From contig DUNY01000395.1 in NCBI GenBank assembly GCA_012839145.1, forward strand, positions 1-5,889: 5,889 nt of DNA, written 5' to 3'. Source of the DNA: Thermoanaerobacterales bacterium. Its GTDB lineage: Bacteria; Bacillota; Thermosediminibacteria; Thermosediminibacterales; Tepidanaerobacteraceae. Position 1 is the first letter of the stretch. Every line of letters begins with the position of its first letter. The position numbers and the translations under genes are program-made. The notes under the pieces were generated by a model. The model worked only from the letters and a program-made list of their open reading frames with translations, was not told the origin of the DNA and made no database searches. Positions 1 to 5,539 of this stretch are shown here, one piece after another.

Positions 1-436
1 GTCTCGGGGAAATCATGGCATCCAGAGCATCGGCCAAGGCCACAATTCGTGCGGATAGCGGTATTATCGATCCCATCAATCCCTCATATCCCTTGCCATC
101 CCACCGTTCATGGTGATAGCGGATTATTTCTAACAGAGATTCATCCCCAACTCTATCCGAGACTAAAGTAACACCATATTTAGTATGTTTTTTTAGCTCT
201 TCCCATTCTTTATCCGTCAGCGGCAGCTTCTTTTCTATAATTTCCCTGCTGACCAGCATTTTTCCTACATCGTGAAGAAATGCCCCTTCCATCATTTTAC
301 TCTGGTGTATTTCGTCAACACCCAGTAAATTACATATTTTACAAGTAAAATTAGCAACACTAGCGCTATGAAGGTATAATGTGGGCCAGTACTGTTTCAT
401 AAAACTCAACAAATCGCTCATACCAGTTAAATTCAC
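1..436 (-). CDS. HD-GYP-like metal-dependent phosphohydrolase, 3' end cut by window edge
   Basis: The open frame runs from a GTG at 436 to the window edge, giving 145 visible residues. It is a stand-alone HD domain with almost no N-terminal extension. Expected HD-superfamily metal ligands are visible: H23, the H55-D56 pair in FLHDVGK, H84, the H108-H109 pair in YHHERWDG, and D113. The tail PLSARIVALADALDAM is typical of the HD-GYP branch, whose known members hydrolyse cyclic di-GMP to pGpG or GMP. The signature GYP is replaced by G116-Y117-E118 and the following loop is one residue short, so activity on c-di-GMP is not assured. The GTG start is chosen because AAGGAGG sits 7 nt upstream; an internal ATG at 421 is too far from that site. 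The gene lies just downstream of a c-di-GMP-I riboswitch and terminator, which ties it to c-di-GMP signalling. The HD fold is very secure; the substrate is inferred. Confidence 0.88.
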   Translation of the reverse strand, partial: MNLTGMSDLLSFMKQYWPTLYLHSASVANFTCKICNLLGVDEIHQSKMMEGAFLHDVGKMLVSREIIEKKLPLTDKEWEELKKHTKYGVTLVSDRVGDESLLEIIRYHHERWDGKGYEGLMGSIIPLSARIVALADALDAMISPR

Positions 437-443
437 AGGATTG

Positions 444-450
444 CCTCCTT
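444..450 (-). promoter_or_regulatory. Ribosome binding site deciding a GTG start
   Basis: The minus strand reads AAGGAGG, a near-perfect anti-Shine-Dalgarno match, 7 nt before the GTG at 436. It fixes the start of the HD-GYP-like gene in preference to the ATG at 421. Confidence 0.85.
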
Positions 451-489
451 TTCAGCCTTTCATGTATGTAAATATTTGTCATTCTCATA

Positions 490-517
490 GAAAAAACGGC
501 AGCCAGACAGCTACCGT
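490..517 (-). terminator. Intrinsic terminator of the riboswitch expression platform
   Basis: On the minus strand, ACGGTAGC and GCTGCCGT form an 8-bp stem with one G-U pair around a 6-nt loop (TGTCTG), followed at once by a run of six T. The plus-strand reading has no T-run, so it acts on leftward transcription only. It lies between the c-di-GMP-I aptamer (556-644) and the HD-GYP-like gene (start 436), about 53 nt before the start codon. It is therefore a leader terminator, not a gene-end terminator. Its 5' arm (510-517) is also complementary to the aptamer's 3' end (561-567), which gives an antiterminator alternative. Confidence 0.85.
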
Positions 518-555
518 AATAAAAATAATTAACGATTAATGTTAAAATCTTTTTT

Positions 556-644
556 TATTGCGGCAGCCTGGCAATCATACCTTAAGGCTTTAGACCCATG
601 GCTTTGCGCCCCATCCTTTCGAATGGTTTGCCTTTATCACAATA
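556..644 (-). promoter_or_regulatory. Cyclic di-GMP-I (GEMM-I) riboswitch aptamer
   Basis: The minus strand carries the hallmark GEMM-I core in order: AAAGGCAAACC, a stem closed by a GAAA tetraloop (CCATTCGAAAGGATGG), then GGGGCGCAAAGCCATGGG, then TCTAAAG as the tetraloop-receptor side, and finally TATGATTGCC with AGGCTGCCG. A P1 helix is visible between TATTGTG (638-644) and CGCAATA (556-562), 7 bp with one G-U pair. The match to the known Vibrio Vc2-type aptamer (GGCAAACC, GAAA loop, GACGCAAAGCC) is recalled from family knowledge and is strong throughout. The aptamer senses the second messenger c-di-GMP in the nascent RNA. It sits upstream of a terminator and an HD-GYP-like gene, so it probably controls transcription read-through into that gene. 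No secure promoter was found just upstream. Confidence 0.93.
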
Positions 645-661
645 TTTATTTTAAAATAAAT
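644..661. repeat. Perfect 18-bp AT palindrome next to the riboswitch
   Basis: ATTTATTTTAAAATAAAT is a perfect palindrome abutting the 5' end of the aptamer P1 helix. On the minus strand it contains TAAAAT, which could be a -10 element for a transcript starting just before the aptamer, but no good -35 is visible. It may be an operator or simply AT-rich chance sequence. Confidence 0.35.
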
Positions 662-1149
662 GAATTACATTTGTATATGTACATTTCCATATTTTTACAT
701 ACAGAAAACCTTCAACTTTTTACTATTATTAGGTATGAGTGATTATGCTTGAAAAGCATTTTAGGTATATAGATCTTGACAATAGAAGTACTAAATAAAG
801 TTACTGTAATATAATCTAAGTATGTTTTCACAAAAATTGTCGCAAAATGAGCTGAAAATGTTCCTAGCTAAAAGGAAATCGGAAAACACGCGATTTATAT
901 GTCAAGTACGCTGTACAGTGTAATGTAAGTAAAGAAGTTTAAAAAAGATTTATTGTTTAAATATGCCATATAGTTCTATTATACTACAAGTTAGTCCTTT
1001 TTTCCTTCTTTTGGACATGGAATATGTCAAAATTTGTAGTATTTAAATATATCACACACAATAGCCCAAATATAATTTTAAGGTAATCACATGACCTCAT
1101 ATAATTAATTAAAACACGAGAATTATATCTCTTTTTATATAATAAAGTC
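662..1149. other. AT-rich intergenic region without a recognisable gene
   Basis: This stretch lies between the end of the cssS unit and the riboswitch. I see no credible coding frame on either strand: the possible frames are short, without ribosome binding sites, and of odd composition. It should hold the promoter for the riboswitch transcript, but no well-spaced -35/-10 pair stands out on the minus strand. A TTGACA at 900-905 (minus) has no good -10 partner. It also contains an inverted repeat (981-1042), a 16-bp imperfect palindrome around CTGTACAG (907-922), and a weak 6-bp hairpin (745-759). Confidence 0.6.
981..1042. repeat. Long inverted repeat with nested hairpin
   Basis: ATACTACAA (981-989) is matched exactly by its reverse complement TTGTAGTAT (1034-1042). 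As RNA read rightward the pairing extends to 12 bp with one G-U. A second stem, TTTTGGACAT with ATGTCAAAA (1009-1032, one bulge), nests inside and shares two bases with the outer one. A pyrimidine tract (995-1012) lies between the left arms. Function is unknown. Candidates are a small structured RNA, an operator array, or a decayed miniature element. Confidence 0.4.
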
Positions 1150-1200
1150 AAAAATAATAAGCAGCCTCAGCCCGATGTAATATCGAGCATTGGCTGCTTA
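1150..1200 (-). terminator. Intrinsic terminator after cssS
   Basis: On the minus strand TAAGCAGCC pairs perfectly with GGCTGCTTA (9 bp, 1192-1200 with 1158-1166). Inside this, GCTCGAT pairs with ATCGGGC around a 5-nt loop, giving a long two-part hairpin. It is followed by a T-rich tail, TTATTATTTTT. It lies about 145 bp beyond the cssS stop and would end leftward transcription from the exporter/cssRS unit. The T-run is interrupted, so efficiency is uncertain. The plus-strand reading has no T-run. Confidence 0.7.
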
Positions 1201-1256
1201 GATGAATATATTAAGCGGATTTCTTTGATAATCTTGGAATTTCAGGAAGATATCAT

Positions 1257-1346
1257 TTTTATCAAACCTCTATAAGACATAAGGGGACAGTTGGATGTCG
1301 TGGTGCGATTTTGTGGTGAATAATTTTCCTCCGTCCCTAAATATTC
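1257..1346 (-). repeat. Short interspersed repeat, copy A
   Basis: Read on the minus strand, the unit starts GAATATTTAGGGACGG and ends CTGTCCCCTTATGTCTT followed by GGTTTGATAAAA. The same edges occur in copies B and C in the same orientation. The arms GGGAC and GTCCC can fold into a stem. Relative to copy C it carries 13 extra bases bounded by GTGGTG direct repeats (1300-1305 and 1313-1318). It starts inside the cssS stop codon. There is no coding capacity. It resembles GGGGAC-type repeats that I recall from Peptococcaceae, perhaps mobilised by IS200-like (RAYT) transposases; that link is inference. Confidence 0.75.
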
Positions 1347-2775
1347 AAATATTCAGGTAGAAGGAGACGCCTTTTGCTTCATTTTCAGCCCAGATTTTGC
1401 CGTTGTGCAGGGAGATTATACGATCTACGATGGCAAGGCCCAGGCCGGATTTGCCTTTATATCCTTTGTTATATTTTTGAAAAAGTGTTTCCATGATTTC
1501 AGGCTCTATATTTGGGCCATCGTTGTATATGTGTAAAAGTGCGGTGGTCTCGTCATCAGGCGCTAGAGTAATGTCGATTTTACTGTGAGCATAGCGTATT
1601 TGATTGTCCAGCAGATTTTCCAGAACCACCCGCCATTGTTCCAAATCTCCGCTTATCTTCACCGGTGAGAGTTTAAGCGACCAGTCCAATTCTTTTCTGT
1701 GCCAGCGAAGTCTTTCCACTACATCCTTTATCAACATATCCATTTCAAAATTATCCCGGGTGGGCTTATGAGTTGCAAGATAGTCCAGTTTTGTCAGGTA
1801 GAGTAGGTTTTGGATGAGCTTTTGCAGCCTGCCCGACTCTTCTTCTATTACTTGTAGTGTTCGGGTTAAATCCCCTTTGGGAAATATTCCGTCTTTGATG
1901 GCCTGTATATAGCTTTGGATTACCATGACGGGGGTTTTAAGTTCGTGGGAGATGTTTTGCAATATGGATTGTTGGGTTTCGTCTTGTAGGAGGAGTTGTT
2001 GCCTGAGCTGTTCCACGGATTTTCCCAACCTGCCTATTTCATCTTCCCGCTGTAATTGGATTGGTTCTTGCCAGTCCCGATCAGCCAGTTTTTCCACCCG
2101 TTTTTCCAAGGTTACCAGTGGGCTTGTCAGGTACCGGGATAGGCCTAGGGATGGCACCCAGCTTAGTACGAAGGCCAGACCCATTATTGTAGCAAGTCTC
2201 TTGAAAAGGGTTGTTACCAAATCCTCTCGGTAGGTGTCCCACATGTATGAGATTAAGTAAACATCATCCCCCATAACCTTGCCTTTTTTGGCTACATAAA
2301 ACATTTTCCGATCTCCCACTTGGCCGCTGTACCTTCGGCTGTCTTCAGTTTGATTTTTTATTTTATCCAGTATGTTGCCAAGCAGCCCTGCCGGTGGAAG
2401 CATGGGATGCCTGACTTTTGCTTTGAATAGATTCAGTGGAGGATTGTTCAATAGTTCTTCCGGCGGCAGAGGTATGGGGAAGCCCGGAAATATAAGAGCC
2501 TGGCTTTCTTCTATGACCATGAAATGGTTGACGGTACGCATATCTTGGGGCGGCTGAAAGACAAAGACTCTGCCGGACTGCCATGCTTCCCGGGTAAACT
2601 CGTCATTGAAGCGGTCAAACATCATCCCTTGAGCACTTTCGATGGTTGCGTATATTTCTTTGGTGAAAAAGTCCCGCAGGGTCATGGGCAGCAGAATGCA
2701 CAATAATATGGATATACATAGGGTGATTACGGCAAAGACCAGCCAGATTTGTAAGGAGAGGGGAAGGTTTTTCAT
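1345..2775 (-). CDS. cssS: CssS-like secretion-stress sensor histidine kinase
   Basis: This is a 476-residue membrane sensor kinase that should autophosphorylate and pass phosphate to the adjacent regulator. Domains in order: a membrane segment at about 11-31, an extracytoplasmic sensor region at about 32-190, a second membrane segment at about 192-212, HAMP at about 212-265, HisKA with phospho-acceptor H277 in NISHELKTPVMVIQSY, then HATPase_c with N-box ENLLDNQIRYA (N391), G1 NDGPNI (D419) and G2 GKSGLGLAIV (441-450). All catalytic boxes are present. The N-terminus (MKNLPLSLQIW, then TLRDFFT), the stretch KDGIFPKGDL and NLLYLTKLDYLA closely resemble Bacillus subtilis CssS as I recall it. That protein senses misfolded secreted protein with CssR and induces htrA and htrB. 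The sensor region is the least conserved part, so the stimulus may differ. The start overlaps the cssR stop by 4 nt (ATGA), indicating translational coupling, with GGTG 5 nt upstream. The last stop-codon bases lie in repeat copy A. Confidence 0.9.
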   Translation of the reverse strand: MKNLPLSLQIWLVFAVITLCISILLCILLPMTLRDFFTKEIYATIESAQGMMFDRFNDEFTREAWQSGRVFVFQPPQDMRTVNHFMVIEESQALIFPGFPIPLPPEELLNNPPLNLFKAKVRHPMLPPAGLLGNILDKIKNQTEDSRRYSGQVGDRKMFYVAKKGKVMGDDVYLISYMWDTYREDLVTTLFKRLATIMGLAFVLSWVPSLGLSRYLTSPLVTLEKRVEKLADRDWQEPIQLQREDEIGRLGKSVEQLRQQLLLQDETQQSILQNISHELKTPVMVIQSYIQAIKDGIFPKGDLTRTLQVIEEESGRLQKLIQNLLYLTKLDYLATHKPTRDNFEMDMLIKDVVERLRWHRKELDWSLKLSPVKISGDLEQWRVVLENLLDNQIRYAHSKIDITLAPDDETTALLHIYNDGPNIEPEIMETLFQKYNKGYKGKSGLGLAIVDRIISLHNGKIWAENEAKGVSFYLNI

Positions 2776-3434
2776 GGCTTCACCATTCGATAGCCATATC
2801 CGTATATGGTTTCAAGGCAAAGGTGGGGCATCTTTTTCCTCAGCCGCCGAATCAGGTCATCGACTACGCGATCGCTTCCGAAGTAATCGGAGCCCCATAT
2901 ATTTGTAAGAATTTGCTCCCGGGACAGTGCAAGGCCTTCATTTTTAACAAAGTAAATTACCAGATCGAATTCTTTGGAGGTAAGGTCGATTACTTCTTCG
3001 TTGAGTTTGACCGTTCTGCTTGCTTCATTGATTATGTAGGGAGATAGAGAGTGTGTTTGAAGGGCCGGGCTGTATATGCGCTCCAGGAGGTTGCGGGTGC
3101 GGATGACCAGCTCCCGGGGGAGGAAGGGCTTGGCCAAATAATCGTCACTGCCCAGCTCTAAGCCCACAACCCTGTCAATATCGGCATCTCTTGCGGAGAT
3201 AAAGATTATAGGCACTTGAGGTGAAGCGGCTTTTATTTCCTGTAGCAGATGATAGCCGTCTATATCCGGCAGCATTATGTCCAATATCCACAAATCAGGG
3301 GGAGTGGCGATAGCATGCTTTGCTTCGGTGCCGGTAAGGAAGGAGGAAACTTCCCATCCTTCTTTTTGCAAGTAGGATGTGAGAACCAGATTTAGATTTG
3401 TATCATCCTCTACTAAATAGATTCGGTATGACAT
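2772..3434 (-). CDS. cssR: CssR-like OmpR/PhoB-family response regulator
   Basis: This is a 220-residue cytoplasmic transcription factor. The receiver domain spans about 1-118, with acidic pocket E9-D10-D11, phospho-acceptor D52 (WILDIMLPDIDGY), S80 and K102 (LAKPF). The C-terminal winged-helix domain spans about 125-218, with TSKEFDLV, the recognition region SDRVVDDLIRRLRKKM, and wing motif ETIYGYGYRM. MSYRIYLVEDD, the segment IIFISARDADIDRVVGLELGS and the DYFGSDRVVDDL block are strikingly like B. subtilis CssR as I recall it. The start at 3434 is chosen because AGAGGTGG lies 8 nt upstream and because MSYRIYLVEDD is the family N-terminus. An in-frame ATG at 3485 would add 17 residues, would start inside repeat copy B and has no homology support. 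It is coupled to cssS through an ATGA overlap. Targets cannot be seen here; the neighbouring exporter genes and its own operon are plausible. Confidence 0.93.
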   Translation of the reverse strand: MSYRIYLVEDDTNLNLVLTSYLQKEGWEVSSFLTGTEAKHAIATPPDLWILDIMLPDIDGYHLLQEIKAASPQVPIIFISARDADIDRVVGLELGSDDYLAKPFLPRELVIRTRNLLERIYSPALQTHSLSPYIINEASRTVKLNEEVIDLTSKEFDLVIYFVKNEGLALSREQILTNIWGSDYFGSDRVVDDLIRRLRKKMPHLCLETIYGYGYRMVKP

Positions 3435-3442
3435 AATTTTCA

Positions 3443-3450
3443 CCACCTCT
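3443..3450 (-). promoter_or_regulatory. Ribosome binding site for cssR
   Basis: AGAGGTGG on the minus strand lies 8 nt before the ATG at 3434. It decides that start over the upstream in-frame ATG at 3485, which has no such site. Confidence 0.85.
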
Positions 3451-3457
3451 TTCCTTA

Positions 3458-3485
3458 ATTTTATCAAACCGGCTGAAAGACACAA
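3458..3485 (-). promoter_or_regulatory. Possible promoter for cssRS at the edge of repeat B
   Basis: On the minus strand TTGTGT (3480-3485) and TAAAAT (3458-3463) are 16 nt apart, and the -10 is preceded by a TG at 3465-3466. Transcription would begin near 3451, very close to the cssR ribosome binding site, so the 5' leader would be very short. Both boxes fall in or at the edge of repeat copy B. The match is moderate and no activity is shown. Confidence 0.3.
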
Positions 3486-3583
3486 GGGGCGGTTCGGTGT
3501 TGGGATGAATAATTTTTCACAGTTTCGCGCTGTTATGCGGTGAATACGGTGAATGAATAAAAAAGAACCGTCCCTAAATATTC
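3459..3583 (-). repeat. Short interspersed repeat, copy B (longest)
   Basis: On the minus strand it starts GAATATTTAGGGACGGTTC and ends GAACCGCCCCTTGTGTCTT, then GCCGGTTTGATAAAA. GGGACGGTTC and GAACCGCCCC pair over 9 bp with one bulged A. Its right half matches copy C (AATTATTCA, then CCCCTTGTGTCTT), but it has about 50 additional interior bases that A and C lack. It abuts copy C directly and ends just before the cssR ribosome binding site. It is noncoding. Confidence 0.75.
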
Positions 3584-3584
3584 C

Positions 3585-3658
3585 TCAAACCGGCCATAAG
3601 ACACAAGGGGACAGTTGGATGTTGCGGTGAATAATTTTCCTCCGTCCCCAAATATTCC
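3585..3658 (-). repeat. Short interspersed repeat, copy C (shortest)
   Basis: On the minus strand it starts GGAATATTTGGGGACGG and ends CTGTCCCCTTGTGTCTT, then GCCGGTTTGA. The arms GGGGACGG and CTGTCCCC pair over 8 bp with one G-U, leaving a loop of about 30 nt. It begins 5 bp after the permease stop codon and is joined head to tail to copy B. Apart from the 13-bp difference it is nearly identical to copy A, which lies about 2.3 kb away. Confidence 0.78.
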
Positions 3659-3663
3659 ATTAA

Positions 3664-4845
3664 CTATTCGTAGCGGAGGGCTTCGATGGGTTTTAGGTTG
3701 CTGGCTTTGTTGGCGGGATAGATGCCGAAAAACACTCCTACCAGCATGGAAAAGCCAAAGGCAACGGCTACCACTGAATAGGTGGTTTTTACACCCATAT
3801 TCATCAGTTGAGCTATTCCTCTACTTAGCAAAAATCCCGTGACGATTCCGATGACTCCTCCGATACCGCTGATTACCAAGGACTCGATGAGGAACTGGCT
3901 CATTACGTCTCGCTTTCTGGCACCGAGGGCCTTTCTTATGCCTATTTCCCGAGTGCGCTCGGTGACGGATACCAGCATGATATTCATGATACCGATTCCG
4001 CCTACCAGAAGTGAGATGGCGGCTATTCCCCCCAGCATCATGGTCAGTGTACCGGTGGCCTGGTTTATGGTGTCAAGCATCTGAGTTTGATCAAAGACTC
4101 TGAAGCTTTGGAAATCGCTGTCGGGGTTATCTTTGAAGATACGGGAAAGCTTTGAAGATATCTCATTGGTGGCCAAAGTGACGGTGTCCTGGGAAGAAGC
4201 CTGAATGTACATTACCCTTACACCCCTGGTCTGCAGGAGCCTTTCGGCAACGGTGATGGGGATGTATATCTCTTCCTCATTGGAGCCCATCATGGAGCTT
4301 GTGGATTCCAGGATTCCGATTACTTTAAAAGTCTGGCCTCCCATCTTTATCTCCTGGCCCACCGGATCTACTAAGCCAAACAGGTCTTCGGCTATTTGTG
4401 AACCTAGTACGACTACTTTTTGACGCATGTTTACATCAGTGGGAGCAATGAATCTACCCTTTGACAGTTGGTAATTCCTCACGGTGAGAAAATCGCCATT
4501 AGTTCCCTGTACCTGTACACTGCTGTTTTTATTGGCGTGTTTTACCGTGATATTTCCGGTGATCACCGGTGCCACTGCGCTGATATTTGGGCTGTTTGCA
4601 AATTCCATGGCCTCATCATATCTCAAAGTGGTATTGGCCCCTCTGCCCATTATGTTTACGGTGAGAAGATTTGAGCCTAGGCTTTGTATCTGTTCGGTTA
4701 CTTTGGCCGTGGCACCTTGACCTATGGAAACCAGGGCGATGACGGAAGTCACGCCTATGATTATCCCCAGCATGGTCAAAAATGAGCGCAGTTTATTGTC
4801 CAAGATACCTCTGAAGGCTATTTTTACGGTCTGGAGTATATCCAT
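3664..4845 (-). CDS. MacB/YknZ-like ABC transporter permease
   Basis: This 393-residue inner-membrane subunit has the MacB topology: membrane segment 1 at about 21-41 ([20 protein letters not shown]), a large extracytoplasmic MacB core domain at about 45-265, then three membrane segments at about 270-292, 318-345 and 355-377 forming the FtsX-type domain. The cytoplasmic stretch [20 protein letters not shown] (295-314) and the ending [16 protein letters not shown] are family hallmarks. Such permeases do not form a classical channel; they transmit ATP-driven movement to a periplasmic adaptor to expel peptides, lipids or drugs. Here the permease is separate from its ATPase, as in Firmicute YknYZ-type systems; in proteobacterial MacB the two are fused. 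Its ATG abuts the ATPase stop (TAAATG) and its ribosome binding site AAGGTGG (4854-4860) lies within the ATPase gene, so the two are translationally linked. The gene is intact and full length. The substrate cannot be told from sequence. Confidence 0.94.
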   Translation of the reverse strand: MDILQTVKIAFRGILDNKLRSFLTMLGIIIGVTSVIALVSIGQGATAKVTEQIQSLGSNLLTVNIMGRGANTTLRYDEAMEFANSPNISAVAPVITGNITVKHANKNSSVQVQGTNGDFLTVRNYQLSKGRFIAPTDVNMRQKVVVLGSQIAEDLFGLVDPVGQEIKMGGQTFKVIGILESTSSMMGSNEEEIYIPITVAERLLQTRGVRVMYIQASSQDTVTLATNEISSKLSRIFKDNPDSDFQSFRVFDQTQMLDTINQATGTLTMMLGGIAAISLLVGGIGIMNIMLVSVTERTREIGIRKALGARKRDVMSQFLIESLVISGIGGVIGIVTGFLLSRGIAQLMNMGVKTTYSVVAVAFGFSMLVGVFFGIYPANKASNLKPIEALRYE

Positions 4846-5529
4846 TTATCCGACCACCTTTACGTCTTTTACTATTTTGCCGTCCTGGATATGGACATTT
4901 CTTTCGGCTTGGTTTGCTATATTGATATCATGGGTTATGAGGATGATGGTTTTCCCGTTCCCGTGCAGTTCTTTCAATATTTCCATGATCTCACGGCCGG
5001 ATCTGGTGTCTAAGTTTCCGGTGGGTTCATCGGCCAGTATGATGGGTGGGTCCGTAGACAAAGCCCGGGCAATGGCCACCCTTTGCTGCTGCCCTCCGGA
5101 AAGCTCCGTAGGCCGGTGGTGTAGTCTGTCCCCTAAGCCCACGGAGTTTAAGGTCTCCATGGCTCTGTTTCTCCGGGCTAAGCCCTTCTTTCCCCCGTAG
5201 GTAAGAGGTAGCTCTACATTTTCCAGGGCAGTGAGCTTGGAAAGCAGGTTGAAACTTTGAAACACAAATCCTATATGCCGGTTTCGGATGAGGGCCAGCT
5301 GGTTGTCATTGAGTTTGGATATATCTTTGTCTTCAAAGGTGTATGTACCTTCAGTGGGGGTGTCAAGACAGCCAATGATATTCATAAGGGTGGATTTGCC
5401 CGAACCTGAGGGTCCTACTATGGCTATAAATTCCCCTTTTTCGATTTCCAGTGTTATACCGTCAAGGGCATGGACCGCCGTGTCTCCCATTTTGTAGATT
5501 TTGAAAACACTGTCAAAGCTTATGAGCAT
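4846..5529 (-). CDS. ABC transporter ATPase, MacB/LolD/YknY type
   Basis: This 227-residue cytoplasmic ATP-binding subunit is intact. Visible motifs are Walker [10 protein letters not shown] (39-47), Q-loop Q91 in FVFQSFNLL, signature LSGGQQQR (143-150), Walker [13 protein letters not shown] (163-174), and H-loop H200 in LITHD. The [22 protein letters not shown] and DEPTGNLD wording is typical of the family that powers MacB/FtsX-type permeases. The start ATG at 5529 has AGAGGTGA at 5534-5541, which overlaps the adaptor's stop codon (5540-5542). The stop touches the permease start with no gap. It therefore pairs with that permease and with the adaptor upstream as a tripartite exporter. The family call is very secure; substrate specificity is not given by the ATPase. 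Confidence 0.96.
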   Translation of the reverse strand: MLISFDSVFKIYKMGDTAVHALDGITLEIEKGEFIAIVGPSGSGKSTLMNIIGCLDTPTEGTYTFEDKDISKLNDNQLALIRNRHIGFVFQSFNLLSKLTALENVELPLTYGGKKGLARRNRAMETLNSVGLGDRLHHRPTELSGGQQQRVAIARALSTDPPIILADEPTGNLDTRSGREIMEILKELHGNGKTIILITHDINIANQAERNVHIQDGKIVKDVKVVG

Positions 5530-5539
5530 ATTATCACCT

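Noticed and set aside
539..742. Plus-strand frame of 67 codons
   Set aside because: It lies antisense to the riboswitch aptamer, has no ribosome binding site and its composition is non-protein-like; the aptamer explains the sequence.
745..759. Hairpin ATGCTT-GAA-AAGCAT as a terminator
   Set aside because: Only 6 bp, AT-rich, and followed by just three or four T; too weak to call.
776..815. Plus-strand TTGACA and TATAAT as a promoter
   Set aside because: Both boxes are good but are 28 bp apart, far from the 16-18 bp needed, and no plus-strand gene follows.
1202..1256. Short minus-strand frame between copy A and the terminator, possibly the tail of a displaced gene
   Set aside because: Under 20 codons with no recognisable motif; cannot be told from chance.
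1925..2233. Plus-strand open frames opposite the kinase, regulator, permease and ATPase genes
   Set aside because: They are antisense shadows of strongly conserved minus-strand proteins, rich in Ser, Cys and Arg, without domain signatures or ribosome binding sites.
3435..3485. Longer N-terminus for the response regulator starting at 3485
   Set aside because: The extra 17 residues come from repeat copy B, there is no ribosome binding site for that ATG, and the CssR-type N-terminus MSYRIYLVEDD begins at 3434 behind AGAGGTGG.
3459..3658. CRISPR-like array or intrinsic terminator for the exporter operon
   Set aside because: Units differ in length, have no uniform spacers, and the foldable arms are not followed by a T-run, so neither label fits; the repeat-family call is preferred.
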